Below, one piece after another: positions 7,538 to 14,996 of a stretch of DNA of 17,331 bases (the stretch's first letter is position 1; each line of letters begins with the position of its first letter). This stretch comes from Nitrososphaerota archaeon (GTDB lineage: Archaea > Thermoproteota > Nitrososphaeria > Nitrososphaerales > JAHFOH01): the NCBI GenBank assembly GCA_023266955.1, contig JAHFOH010000013.1, positions 1 through 17,331 on the forward strand. Direction: 5' to 3'. The position numbers were made by a program, and so were the translations under genes. The notes below the pieces were generated by a model. That model had not been told where the DNA came from and ran no database searches. It saw nothing but the letters and a program-made list of their open reading frames with translations.

Positions 7538-7621
7538 GAAACACCCTTGCACTCACATATCAAGCTTAGTGCATTAGTCGCCTAGATTTCCATTCTCGTG
7601 ACTCGGAGAGCTACTTATGGC

Positions 7622-7634
7622 ATCGCCAGGCGAT
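7622..7634. repeat. 13-base palindrome upstream of the orphan gene
   Basis: ATCGCCAGGCGAT is a perfect odd-length palindrome in the 149-base gap between the SIS gene and the 139-residue orphan gene, 68 bases before the latter's TTG start. It could be a protein-binding site for either divergent gene; nothing else in the gap supports a specific function. Confidence 0.3.
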
Positions 7635-7701
7635 ACTAGCACATTACATAACAGTAATATGCCGTATCATCTAACCCTACGCGCTGTATTGGTCAAGTAC
7701 G

Positions 7702-8121
7702 TTGGATCTTCGAGAGAGAAATCAGACTATTAGAAGACTCCTAATTGAAAACTATTTCATTCCAGCGCTGAGAAAAGTTGGATACAAATTCTCAAGGCTA
7801 AAGGGTTTCAAAGGAAAATGTTTGTCAAAGAATGATGTGATTTACCTTTACTTCAATGTGGCAGAAGCCAACGAAACAAGTGATAGTTACATGTGGTGCC
7901 CAGCGTACTTCTTCATATCTCATCCAGATATTGATGTACCAGATTTTCTTAAGAGAGAGTTTCACAGAGTGCCAGACAGCAAGGATTTAATGTGGTACCG
8001 AAATTTTGTCAGAATACTTGATTTGGATAAGACGGTCAAAGATATCGAGGATAAGGGGAAAGAGCTGTATGATACCCTCAAGCTAGCCGGCGTCTTCAAG
8101 AAGAAGAGGGAAGAGTCGTGA
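7702..8121 (+). CDS. Hypothetical protein, 139 residues, AT-rich orphan
   Basis: I do not recognise this protein. It has an N-terminal helix with LLIENYFIPALRKVGYKFSR, a middle rich in aromatic residues (VIYLYFNVAEA, MWCPAYFFISHP), and a C-terminal charged helix ending KKKREES. The layout loosely recalls DUF4304-type small proteins (helix, PAL-x-GF-like turn, beta strands), but this is only an impression. No signal peptide, membrane segment or metal motif is seen. The only usable start is TTG 7702, 27 bases after an in-frame stop. Its codons are more A/T-rich than those of its neighbours, which could mean recent acquisition. It is flanked on both sides by minus-strand genes. Confidence 0.6.
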   Translation: MDLRERNQTIRRLLIENYFIPALRKVGYKFSRLKGFKGKCLSKNDVIYLYFNVAEANETSDSYMWCPAYFFISHPDIDVPDFLKREFHRVPDSKDLMWYRNFVRILDLDKTVKDIEDKGKELYDTLKLAGVFKKKREES

Positions 8122-8155
8122 TCTATGTGCAAGTTCCTTCTCAAAATCGTGCAAT

Positions 8156-9286
8156 TCAGGCCTTAACCCTCTTCAACCCATAGGCAGAAGGATCATACAA
8201 GGGAAACTTAGTGATCTTAGCTTCATGTAGACGGCCTCTGATTGAAACCATCAGTTCTGTCCCCTGCTCAGAAAATTCTGTGGAAATATAAGCCATAGCA
8301 ACACCCTTCCTCAATATCGGGGAAAACGTTCCGCTGGTGACTCTACCCACAGGAGCATCAGATTTCACTACTTCGCAGCCAGAGCGAGGAATGCCCTCAT
8401 TTTTCATTACTAAGCCAGTCCTTATTCTCCGAACTTGCTCCTTAGCCAGCAGAAGCGATCCTCTGCCAACATAGTCCACCTTGTCAAATGAGATGAGCCG
8501 CCCTAGGTCAGCCTCAAACGGATTAGTTGACTCATCAATATCCTGACCAAAAAGACTGTACCCAGCCTCAAGTCTCAGAGTATCTCTAGCACCTAAACCG
8601 CAGGGAATGAGACCCTCTGCTTCCCCGTCTGATAAAATCGTCTGCCACACCCTTTCTGCTTTTGAAGGATCGTCGAGGCTGCAGTTAGGGATCATGATTT
8701 CGAAACCATCTTCTCCCGTGTACCCAGTTCTCGACACTATGCAGTCTACGCCAGCTATGGAAGCAGAAGAGTGTGCGAATCTCTTGAGCTGGGAAAGTGG
8801 AGAGGAGCAGCTCTTCTGTAGAACCGTCTGAGCCCTGGGACCCTGAAGGGCGAACATTGCAATCTTGTCAGAGAAGTCATTAACTTCTACTTCGAAGCCG
8901 CCTGAATTTTTCTTTAGCCACTGAAAATCCTTCTCCCTATTGACCGCATTACCCACCATGATGTATCGATGTTCATCGAATCTGAAGGTCATTGTATCAT
9001 CTACTATGCCAGCGTTTTCGGTACAAATTGTTGAGTAGAATTCGCGTCCGTTTTGAATCTTGGACAAATCGGAAGGCAGGATAAAGTCGAGAAATTTGCT
9101 AGCATCCTTCCCCACTATCTCCAACCTTCCCATATGGGTCACATCGAATAATCCAGCTCTATTCCTTACGGCCATGTGTTCCTCTGAGATGCCTCTGTAC
9201 CACAGAGGCATCTCAAATCCCCCAAAAACGGTCAAATGTGAATGTGCTTTATGATACGAGTTCAAATGAGTAGCTCGGACGCTCAA
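8156..9286 (-). CDS. gcvT: Aminomethyltransferase, glycine cleavage T protein
   Basis: A full-length T protein of 376 residues. The N-terminal part includes FGGFEMPLWYRGISEEHMAVRN and the folate-site region GLFDVTHMGRLEI, followed by GIVDDTMTFRFDEHRYIMVGNAVN, RTGYTGEDGFEIMIP, GARDTLRLEAGYSLFGQDID and the C-terminal barrel RSGCEVVKSDAPVGRVTSGTFSP. All are hallmark GcvT motifs; the Asp in VDDT is the tetrahydrofolate-contacting position. The enzyme moves the aminomethyl group from lipoyl-GcvH to tetrahydrofolate (or an archaeal pterin), releasing ammonia and the methylene carrier. The start is TTG at 9286; TATA-like GTTAAATAAACC on its strand lies about 35 bases upstream. It works with L protein (lpd at 4983-6398), while gcvH and gcvP must be elsewhere. 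Confidence 0.94.
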   Translation of the reverse strand: MSVRATHLNSYHKAHSHLTVFGGFEMPLWYRGISEEHMAVRNRAGLFDVTHMGRLEIVGKDASKFLDFILPSDLSKIQNGREFYSTICTENAGIVDDTMTFRFDEHRYIMVGNAVNREKDFQWLKKNSGGFEVEVNDFSDKIAMFALQGPRAQTVLQKSCSSPLSQLKRFAHSSASIAGVDCIVSRTGYTGEDGFEIMIPNCSLDDPSKAERVWQTILSDGEAEGLIPCGLGARDTLRLEAGYSLFGQDIDESTNPFEADLGRLISFDKVDYVGRGSLLLAKEQVRRIRTGLVMKNEGIPRSGCEVVKSDAPVGRVTSGTFSPILRKGVAMAYISTEFSEQGTELMVSIRGRLHEAKITKFPLYDPSAYGLKRVKA

Positions 9287-9317
9287 CAGAATGACAACTC
9301 CACGCGTAGCATCGACG

Positions 9318-9328
9318 GTTTATTTAAC
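9318..9328. promoter_or_regulatory. Bidirectional TATA box between gcvT and cofE
   Basis: The sequence gtttatttaac lies about 32-38 bases from both the gcvT TTG (9286) and the cofE TTG (9356). It is the only A/T-rich box in the 69-base gap and reads as a TATA element on both strands. Confidence 0.5.
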
Positions 9329-9355
9329 TGCTGAAAAAAGTAAACCGATTCGAGC

Positions 9356-10162
9356 TTGCAACAACTCGAACGACCGAAAGAGATTACGTTAATTCCGATA
9401 AGAGCTAAAATTCAGAAAGATACTTTCGATCTAGCCGACGTGACCCTTTCGGAAATTAAGGCCAACGACCAAGTGCTCGAGGAAGGAGACATTATCGTCG
9501 TCTCCAGCAAGTACGTTGCTATGTCAGAGGGGATGGTCGTGGAACTTTCAACAATTAGACCGACCAAGAAGGCTAGACGTCTTGCGAGGCTATTCAGGAT
9601 GCAACCCGAGTTCGCTGAGCTAGTGCTGAAGGAGTCTGAGTTCGTCTATGGAGGAGTAAGAGGGTTTGCACTAACCATCAAAGATGGGGTAACAGCACCA
9701 AACGCTGGAATAGATCGATCTAACGTCTTTCCGGGCTGGGCGATTCTTCATCCCAGAAAGCCGTTCGAGAAAGCCTACGCTTTAAGGAAGGAAATCCTGA
9801 GGCGAACAGGCCTAACCGTCGGAATAGTGATAACTGACAGTCGACTCATGCCAACCAGGATCGGAACGACCGGGGTTGCAATAGGCATTTCAGGTTTCGA
9901 GCCAGTAATAGACGATCGGGGCAGGAAAGACCTTTTCGGTAATACGCTGAAGGTTACACAAAGAGCTGTAGCCGATGATATTAGCGCCGCTGCTCAACTG
10001 TTGATGGGAGAAGCTGCCGAGGCAATTCCAGTTGTGATTGTCAGGGGCATGAGAACTAATGCCAGTAAAGGGCGAATCACAAGGACGCATATTGTAATGC
10101 CGCCTAGGAGATGCATTTACGTGCGTGGACTTTCCACAGGAATCCTTATGAGAAAAGGCTAG
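9356..10162 (+). CDS. cofE: Coenzyme F420-0:L-glutamate ligase
   Basis: A 268-residue CofE protein, with the N-terminal LIPIRAKIQKDTFDLADV, the central DIIVVSSKYVAMSEG (family I-SKxVSxxEGR-like motif), GGVRGFALTIKDGVTAPNAGID, and the catalytic region VIVTDS-like IVITDSRLMPTRIGTTGVAIG followed by GRKDLFG. CofE uses GTP to add L-glutamates through gamma linkages to F420-0, the late step of F420 synthesis. It has no fused FMN reductase-like domain as found in actinobacterial FbiB, consistent with the stand-alone archaeal form. Its presence implies that the organism makes F420, as many TACK archaea and euryarchaea do. The start is TTG at 9356, 28-37 bases past the shared TATA box. No other F420 gene is in the window. 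Confidence 0.93.
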   Translation: MQQLERPKEITLIPIRAKIQKDTFDLADVTLSEIKANDQVLEEGDIIVVSSKYVAMSEGMVVELSTIRPTKKARRLARLFRMQPEFAELVLKESEFVYGGVRGFALTIKDGVTAPNAGIDRSNVFPGWAILHPRKPFEKAYALRKEILRRTGLTVGIVITDSRLMPTRIGTTGVAIGISGFEPVIDDRGRKDLFGNTLKVTQRAVADDISAAAQLLMGEAAEAIPVVIVRGMRTNASKGRITRTHIVMPPRRCIYVRGLSTGILMRKG

Positions 10163-10168
10163 GGAGTT

Positions 10169-10330
10169 TTAGAGCCTTACAACTTCAAGTTGGAAATCTT
10201 GGGGCGAAAGTAAGGTACCGCATTTCTTGCATCTTCCGCTATAGAGCTTCAGCACATCCTTGGCCGATTTCAAATCGAAGCCTGTAAAGATGGCTGCTCC
10301 GCATTCTTGGCAGACTATCTCGAAGCCCAA
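10169..10330 (-). CDS. 53-residue zinc-ribbon protein
   Basis: This short gene reads MGFEIVCQECGAAIFTG at its start and has paired knuckles CxxC (Cys7, Cys10) and CKKC (Cys34, Cys37), then a beta-rich tail LLSPQDFQLEVVRL. The spacing, GA/GT after each knuckle and the lack of stops make it a convincing zinc ribbon. The start is TTG at 10330 with a box atttaaaaatg (about 10353-10362) centred about 27 bases upstream, ideal for leaderless transcription. It lies tail to tail with cofE, seven bases from its stop. The role is unknown; similar tiny archaeal zinc ribbons may be RNA- or ribosome-associated. Confidence 0.7.
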   Translation of the reverse strand: MGFEIVCQECGAAIFTGFDLKSAKDVLKLYSGRCKKCGTLLSPQDFQLEVVRL

Positions 10331-10481
10331 CGCCTAGCGCGTGAAACCTGGCATTTTTAAATGATGACCTTGTGATGAAGGTTACTGATATCTCGACACT
10401 AAAAATCAAAATGGCTGAGCTGATGCCAGATCGATAAAATCTTCATAAAAGTTTTAACGCGTACGAAAATCAGGTTCGAAT
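10331..10481. promoter_or_regulatory. Divergent promoter gap before topA
   Basis: The gap holds a TATA-like atttaaaaatg (10353-10362) serving the zinc ribbon on the minus strand, and ataaaagttttaac (about 10445-10458) 24-37 bases before the topA GTG. The middle contains scattered TGATGA/CTGA motifs judged insufficient for a C/D RNA. Confidence 0.45.
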
Positions 10482-12587
10482 GTGCTGGCGGCGCTCGACA
10501 GACTACAGGACTATACCTTGGTAGTATGTGAGAAGCCTGACGCCGCCAGGAGAGTCGCGGAAGCTCTGAAAGAGGATAAACTCGCAACAGTAAACATTGG
10601 AAATGTTGAGGTCTTTTTAGTCAAGAACGCAGGCAATCAATACGTAGTCTGCTCGGCAGTCGGGCACCTTTACACCGTCGAGGATCCAGCGAGAAAAAGA
10701 CACGTATACCCGATCTTTGACGTTGATTGGTTTCCCACTAGCATCGTCAATTCGAAGGCAAATCATCTACAGAAGAGAATTGACGTCTTGACAAGACTCG
10801 CCCAGAAGGCCAAAATCTTCATCAATAGTTGCGACTTCGATCTAGAAGGAGAGACTATCGGTTACAATGTCCTAAAGTATGCCTGCGGTGGGAAGGAGGC
10901 TGCTGCCTTACGTGCGAAGTTCTCAACACTTACTTCTGATGAGTTAAGACATGCCTTCACAGACCTAAGGAGAGATTGGGGACGGAATCTCGCAGAAGCT
11001 GGTAGGACACGGCATGTTATTGACTTCATATGGGGAGTTAATCTTTCGAGAGGTCTATCTGAGGCGTTCTTCGTAGCTAACAGAAAGTACAGAATGGTGA
11101 CCGTAGGTAGGGTTCAGGGACCAGCACTCTCCTATATCATTGATAGAGAGGTCGAAATTAGAAGCTTCGTTCCAATTCCCTTCTGGAACATAACAGCAGT
11201 TTTAGACATCGATAGGAAAAGAATTGAAGCTTCTTACGCAAAGGATCGCATTGAGACTGCGAAAGAGGCTGATAGAGTTAGGGCTGAATGTGAGGGCAAG
11301 AATGGAACTGTACGGGAATTAAGAACGTCTCTATTTAGACAGAGTCCGCCGGTCCCCTTCAATATCGGTGACCTGCAGAAGGAAGCCTACAGGGTCTTTG
11401 GGTTCTCTCCCAGCCAAACCCTAGCCATAGCTGAGAGGCTTTACCTTGATGCATTGATTTCGTATCCTAGAACCAGCTCGCAGAAACTTCCGCCATCGAT
11501 AGATTACCGGAAAATTTTGAATGGACTGAAAAGGATGGGAAATTACAAACAATTCACCGAAGAGATCTTGCATGGGCGTCTCACTCCGCATCAAGGGTCC
11601 AAAGAAGATTCCGCTCATCCAGCAATTTACCCAACTGGTGAAACCCCGGTTAAGCAACTCGATTCAAGGCAGCTTAAGCTCTTTGACCTTATAGTGAGAA
11701 GATTCTTCGCAGTCTTCGCCGAGGAGGCTGTGAGAGAAAGAATCTCCGTATTCATCGCTATTGGAAAACATGATTTCAAAATTTTTGGAAGGAGGACTCT
11801 ACAATTGGGTTGGCTCAGGTATTACGGCATCTTCTCAGGTATGGAAGATGTTACGCTCCCGACACTTGAAGAAGGAGCAAATGTGAAAGTGATAGCTGTG
11901 AACGTCATCCAGAAATTCGAGCAACATCCACCCCGTTACAATCAATCCAGCCTTCTCGAGAAGATGGAACAGGAGGGGGTGGGCACAAAGACTACTAGAG
12001 CCGAAATAATCAGCACCCTCTATGAGAGAGGGTACATTACGGGAGAGAGTATAGCTGCGACTGACCTTGGGTTTAGTGTCATCGAAGCAATGAAACTCTG
12101 CAGCCCTAATATTGTGTCCACACAGATGACTAGGGATGTTGAGGCCCAGCTAGAGAGAATCGAAACAGGTGATATGACTGGAGAGGAAGTTCTGGAGGAC
12201 ACGATAAGCCTGCTCATAGAATCACTTTACAAGGTGAAGCTTAACGAGATGGATATTGGAAGTAACATCAGGCAGGCCCTGATTAGCACCGTTCGCTTAC
12301 AGAACCTTTTGGGACCATGTCCAGTCTGCAAGACAGGGAAACTTACGGTCATTAGATCCAGAAGAACGGGTAAGAGGTTCGTGGGCTGCACCAACTACGG
12401 CAAGGGATGCAGAGCATCGGCTCCACTTCCACAAAGAGGCAAATTACGAACTACAAACAAGCTTTGCGGCACCTGCGGTTGGCCTATCGTCTACATTAGG
12501 TTGACAAGGATACCATGGAGACTCTGCGTCAACTTGAATTGTCCGACCAAATCGGTGAAGAAGCGTGAAGTGCCAGCTCTGCCATAG
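10482..12587 (+). CDS. topA: DNA topoisomerase IA (archaeal TopA/TopIII type)
   Basis: A 701-residue type IA topoisomerase. The TOPRIM domain starts at TLVVCEKPDAARRV (catalytic Glu17) and carries the metal-binding INSCDFDLEGE near residues 115-125. Domain motifs ISRGLSEAF-like (NLSRGLSEAFF), TVGRVQGPAL and the cleavage motif LISYPRTSS follow, with the nucleophilic Tyr at residue 328. The GVGTKTTRAEIISTLYERGYI segment is the usual C-lobe signature. The tail has a CPVCKTGKL...GCTNYGKGC C4 zinc finger and a second Cys set (LCGTCG ... LCVNLNCPT). The enzyme relaxes negative supercoils by single-strand passage; no helicase domain is fused, so it is not a reverse gyrase. The start is GTG at 10482. 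It is the first gene of a probable three-gene operon. Confidence 0.95.
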   Translation: MLAALDRLQDYTLVVCEKPDAARRVAEALKEDKLATVNIGNVEVFLVKNAGNQYVVCSAVGHLYTVEDPARKRHVYPIFDVDWFPTSIVNSKANHLQKRIDVLTRLAQKAKIFINSCDFDLEGETIGYNVLKYACGGKEAAALRAKFSTLTSDELRHAFTDLRRDWGRNLAEAGRTRHVIDFIWGVNLSRGLSEAFFVANRKYRMVTVGRVQGPALSYIIDREVEIRSFVPIPFWNITAVLDIDRKRIEASYAKDRIETAKEADRVRAECEGKNGTVRELRTSLFRQSPPVPFNIGDLQKEAYRVFGFSPSQTLAIAERLYLDALISYPRTSSQKLPPSIDYRKILNGLKRMGNYKQFTEEILHGRLTPHQGSKEDSAHPAIYPTGETPVKQLDSRQLKLFDLIVRRFFAVFAEEAVRERISVFIAIGKHDFKIFGRRTLQLGWLRYYGIFSGMEDVTLPTLEEGANVKVIAVNVIQKFEQHPPRYNQSSLLEKMEQEGVGTKTTRAEIISTLYERGYITGESIAATDLGFSVIEAMKLCSPNIVSTQMTRDVEAQLERIETGDMTGEEVLEDTISLLIESLYKVKLNEMDIGSNIRQALISTVRLQNLLGPCPVCKTGKLTVIRSRRTGKRFVGCTNYGKGCRASAPLPQRGKLRTTNKLCGTCGWPIVYIRLTRIPWRLCVNLNCPTKSVKKREVPALP

Positions 12588-12786
12588 GAAAGCGGAATTA
12601 GAAAGAGGTTACTGCCAGTATCATTCGAAAGCCTATAGCAGTCTTGTTTCCGGTTATCCTAAATGGAAAAGAACATATGAAGACCTGGCTTGGGAGGAAT
12701 ACCTGAGGAGGGTGATCGCGTTGCCCGAAACAGGCATTTGGGTGAAGGAAGTTGCGGAAGCCGAAGTAAAAGGAATGATCGAGTGA
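12565..12786 (+). CDS. 73-residue CxxC-CxxH zinc-finger protein
   Basis: The protein opens with a compact zinc knuckle CQLC (Cys3, Cys6) and CQYH (Cys17, His20), followed by an amphipathic helical part with many aromatics (WKRTYEDLAWEEYLRRVI) and a charged C-terminus. It starts at GTG 12565 inside the topA 3' end (23-base overlap), strong evidence of translational coupling with topoisomerase. I do not know its function. A partner of TopA or a nucleic-acid-binding accessory is a reasonable inference because both are zinc-finger proteins made from one transcript. A minus-strand ORF covering the same bases looks like a shadow. Confidence 0.7.
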   Translation: MKCQLCHRKAELERGYCQYHSKAYSSLVSGYPKWKRTYEDLAWEEYLRRVIALPETGIWVKEVAEAEVKGMIE

Positions 12787-12793
12787 GGATGCA

Positions 12794-13222
12794 ATGGTTG
12801 TAAAGAAATTCCTTTCGCGGTCTTTCAAATCAATCGCGGAGAGAGTACGACACTCGGGCATCGCAAGGCGTAGAAGCAGTTTAGCACTCTATTCAATCAT
12901 CAGGCAAAGAGGACTCGAGATAGCTTACCTTCTGGCTCTCTTCACTTTATCGGCTGGCATCTTTAACACTCTCCTTGAGGGTTCGAGGTATGAGGGTTCT
13001 GGACAAATCATACTGCGGTTCAGAGCGGCGCAGACCTTCACTGAATTTCTAGTAGACTTCTTCACAATCCTTGTGGGAACGGGAGGGGTATATCTCATCT
13101 ACTTGAGTGGTAGACAGACCTTCAGGCATAGATTGACTACGCTGTACATGCTCTTGGGATTCGCCGGTCTGCTAATCGCTGTGGCGGTTGGCGTCTTGAC
13201 GCTTCAGACGAAGGGCTACTAG
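12794..13222 (+). CDS. Three-helix integral membrane protein of unknown function
   Basis: A 142-residue protein with a basic, Arg/Lys-rich cytoplasmic N-terminus (residues 1-40) and three hydrophobic helices at about 41-61 (IAYLLALFTLSAGIF), 85-104 (FLVDFFTILVGTGGVYLIYL) and 114-137 (YMLLGFAGLLIAVAVGVL). There is no signal peptide cleavage site and no catalytic motif. By the positive-inside rule the N-terminus should face the cytoplasm. ATG 12794 has GTGAGG at 12783-12788, five bases upstream, and the gene begins seven bases after the previous stop, so it belongs to the topA operon. I do not recognise the family. Its tail is two bases from the stop of the convergent RadB-like gene. Confidence 0.65.
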   Translation: MVVKKFLSRSFKSIAERVRHSGIARRRSSLALYSIIRQRGLEIAYLLALFTLSAGIFNTLLEGSRYEGSGQIILRFRAAQTFTEFLVDFFTILVGTGGVYLIYLSGRQTFRHRLTTLYMLLGFAGLLIAVAVGVLTLQTKGY

Positions 13223-13223
13223 G

Positions 13224-13868
13224 TTAAGTCAGTGGTTCCTCAACAAACGTTCCTACTAGTTCGCTCCTTGGATGCTTCATCATGGTGATTCTAAGTTTTT
13301 GGTGCTGCTCGTTTAATGAAATTATGAGGGTGCTGCTCTTCGCCAGCACCCTACCCCCAGAAGCAGATGGGAACCAGCTCTCTACACCAGATTTTACCGC
13401 CTTCTTGGCTCTGAGCATGGATGTTACGACGATAGCAACATTAAGACGAGAGGCGAGGCTTTGAAACATTGAAAGGTAGAGCCCAATTCTACGGTTCAAG
13501 TCGCCGAAGTCAGCAGTGTCACTGAATAAGTGATAGAACGTGGTCACTGAATCGAAGACTAGTAGTCCGAGGGTTGGATGCCGCACCGAGCAAACCTGAA
13601 TTACAGCTTTTTCGATGTTTTTGCCTTCAGGAGTATACAGCAAGAGATTCTCGGTTCCCTGAACCGTGATGAAACCGGCCCGAAGATAGGCACTGAACGC
13701 TGTGTCAAGATCTATGTATGAGACGACCTTGTTTCTAAGAGCAGATGAGACAACCTTCGAAGTGAAAGCACTCTTGGATGACTGGTCGACGCATAGTACC
13801 GTATTTATCCCACTCTGCGTTAGACCTCCGAAGACAGCATCAAATGATGGTAGACCGGTCTTTAGCAA
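13224..13868 (-). CDS. RecA/RadB-like P-loop-fold protein with eroded Walker A
   Basis: The sequence follows a RadA/RadB/KaiC-type core: TGLPSFDAVFGGLTQSGINTVL (target opening GIxxLDxLLGGGI), Walker B GLLVFDSVTTFY (Asp106), VVTSMLRA after it, and the late GGRVLAKSSTLIISL. At Walker A, where GEFGSGKT-like residues are expected, it has VDQSSKSA (about 27-34): the second glycine is lost though Lys-Ser remain. It lacks the N-terminal HhH domain of RadA, so it resembles RadB, an archaeal Rad51 paralog thought to assist recombination. ATP binding is doubtful. The start is TTG 13868, with TTATTATACG on its strand about 32 bases upstream. It is divergent from the RNase H-fold gene, with which it shares a promoter. 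Confidence 0.65.
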   Translation of the reverse strand: MLKTGLPSFDAVFGGLTQSGINTVLCVDQSSKSAFTSKVVSSALRNKVVSYIDLDTAFSAYLRAGFITVQGTENLLLYTPEGKNIEKAVIQVCSVRHPTLGLLVFDSVTTFYHLFSDTADFGDLNRRIGLYLSMFQSLASRLNVAIVVTSMLRAKKAVKSGVESWFPSASGGRVLAKSSTLIISLNEQHQKLRITMMKHPRSELVGTFVEEPLT

Positions 13869-13895
13869 AAGTGTGCTTGCTTCTCCTCTATACTC

Positions 13896-13904
13896 GTATA
13901 ATAA
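13896..13904. promoter_or_regulatory. Shared TATA box, RadB-like / RNase H-fold pair
   Basis: gtataataa in the 59-base gap lies about 28 bases before the TTG of the nuclease-like gene and about 32 bases before the TTG of the RadB-like gene. It is the only TATA element visible, suggesting that the two genes are expressed together. Confidence 0.5.
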
Positions 13905-13927
13905 GCTCCTAGAGGTAAATCAGAGTT

Positions 13928-14539
13928 TTGCCTAAAGAGGTCGCGATCGCAACAGTGGATGGAAGAGCCTACTACACGCTAACCCGGCTGCTGAAAGATG
14001 CTGGACTACCCTTTGAAGCTGTCGTGCCTGGCGAGCAGCTTGACCGGACAGTCAGACTTGTAATTACGACTAGGAAAGAGAGCAGCCTCATCGAACACCA
14101 TAATGTGATTTGTCTTGAAGATCTTGGTGAAGATATTACAGAAATGAGACAAAGACTCTTTGGACTACTCTATGGTGGAAAAGAGAGCACATTCGTAATA
14201 GGGGTAGATCCGGGCGAGAGGATTGGCGTGGCAGCCTACTACCCTCGCAGTGAAGTGGAGGTCGAAGTCTTCGAATCTATCGAGAAGGCCCTCGACCGGG
14301 TTGAACGCCTGATTCAAAATGCGAATGCGGCGAAGAAAGTTGTCAGGATTGGGTACGGAAAACCTGACATTGCTGGCGAGATCCTTCGCCAACTTCGGAG
14401 TCGAGGTCTTACAGTAAGCATAGAACTTGTAGATGAAAGAGGTACGTCATCTCTTGCCGGTAGCAGGAAAAGAAAGGAGACTAGGGATCAGAGGTCTGCC
14501 CGCATAATAGCCCTCAAGAGAGGGCGTAAAGTCGCTTAG
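13928..14539 (+). CDS. RuvC/YqgF-like RNase H-fold protein (predicted nuclease)
   Basis: The C-terminal half starts with VIGVDPGERIGVAAYY (Asp94), the first beta strand of RuvC/YqgF-like RNase H domains. A helix and IGYGKPD (Asp147) follow, then ELVDERGTSS (Asp169, Glu170) and RDQRSARIIAL (Asp187), corresponding to the YqgF DER-T...DA-AA-IL motif. The acidic residues form a plausible two-metal site. The N-terminal 85 residues form a separate small domain (AIATVDGRAYYTLTRLLKDA, VRLVITTRKESS) that I cannot name. It resembles the archaeal predicted nucleases of COG2410 type. The likely substrate is a branched DNA or RNA; the context with a RecA-like protein favours DNA recombination or repair. 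The start is TTG 13928, with SD-like AGAGGT upstream. Confidence 0.7.
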   Translation: MPKEVAIATVDGRAYYTLTRLLKDAGLPFEAVVPGEQLDRTVRLVITTRKESSLIEHHNVICLEDLGEDITEMRQRLFGLLYGGKESTFVIGVDPGERIGVAAYYPRSEVEVEVFESIEKALDRVERLIQNANAAKKVVRIGYGKPDIAGEILRQLRSRGLTVSIELVDERGTSSLAGSRKRKETRDQRSARIIALKRGRKVA

Positions 14540-14554
14540 TATTGCTAGATTGAT

Positions 14555-14941
14555 CTAAGGCTGATAGATCTTTATCGCAACCGTTGGACAGACGGTTTCA
14601 CATGCCATGCAAAAGATGCAGTCTGCTTCTCTGATTGGGTCCGATTTATCGCTCTCATCCAGCTTTCCGTCCTTCGTGGAGTCTCCGGGTTTCTTAATCC
14701 ACTCAAATACTGCCACAGGGCACACCGGTAAACAGGCACCATCCGCTATGCATAGATCGAAATCAACAGCAACTACTGAACCGTGTATTCCAAGATAACC
14801 ATCTCTTTCGATGTTCGCCTTAATCTGGGCTTCATATCCCGCCATGTCGATGGGTCTTTCAGCCTTCTCACCCCACACATCGTGGGCAGTGTGCGTGCCA
14901 GTCTTCTGCAGCTTGCTCTTGTAATCAGGATCTATCGGCAT
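14555..14941 (-). CDS. zfx: Zinc-containing seven-iron ferredoxin (Sulfolobus type)
   Basis: Length 128 and the layout match the zinc ferredoxin of thermoacidophilic archaea. The N-terminal extension carries the zinc ligands HTAH (His17, His20), GIH (His53) and an Asp in DPIREAD (Asp101), corresponding to His16, His19, His34 and Asp76 of the Sulfolobus protein. Cluster I is CIADGACLPVCP (Cys64, Asp67 in place of the second Cys, Cys70, Cys74), implying a [3Fe-4S] centre. Cluster II is CIFCMACETVCP (Cys108, 111, 114, 118), a [4Fe-4S] centre. It is a cytoplasmic electron carrier for 2-oxoacid:ferredoxin oxidoreductases and similar enzymes. ATG 14941 lies 28-33 bases from a TTTTTATATG box. It was probably inherited vertically in the lineage. 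Confidence 0.93.
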   Translation of the reverse strand: MPIDPDYKSKLQKTGTHTAHDVWGEKAERPIDMAGYEAQIKANIERDGYLGIHGSVVAVDFDLCIADGACLPVCPVAVFEWIKKPGDSTKDGKLDESDKSDPIREADCIFCMACETVCPTVAIKIYQP

Positions 14942-14968
14942 GAATTCGTGTGTTCAAAAGTACTGAAC

Positions 14969-14978
14969 ATATAAAAAA
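14969..14978. promoter_or_regulatory. Bidirectional TATA box between ferredoxin and the orc1/cdc6 leader
   Basis: atataaaaaa reads as a strong TATA box. On the minus strand it is about 28-33 bases from the ferredoxin ATG (14941); on the plus strand its centre is 25 bases from an ATG at 14997. Confidence 0.55.
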
Positions 14979-14996
14979 CTATCTGCGTTTAGGCCC

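Noticed and set aside
10361..10418. Possible C/D box guide RNA: ATGATGA, GTGATGA and two CTGA motifs within 58 bases
   Set aside because: There is no C' box after the first CTGA and no terminal stem; the motifs are short enough to occur by chance, and the region also serves as promoters. A homologue search for a conserved guide would decide.
10472..10482. GGTTCGAAT just before topA resembles a tRNA T-loop
   Set aside because: The 70 bases before it are A/T-rich promoter sequence with no cloverleaf.
12598..12861. An 87-codon minus-strand ORF opposite the zinc-finger and membrane-protein genes
   Set aside because: It is a shadow of two better supported genes and has no domain.
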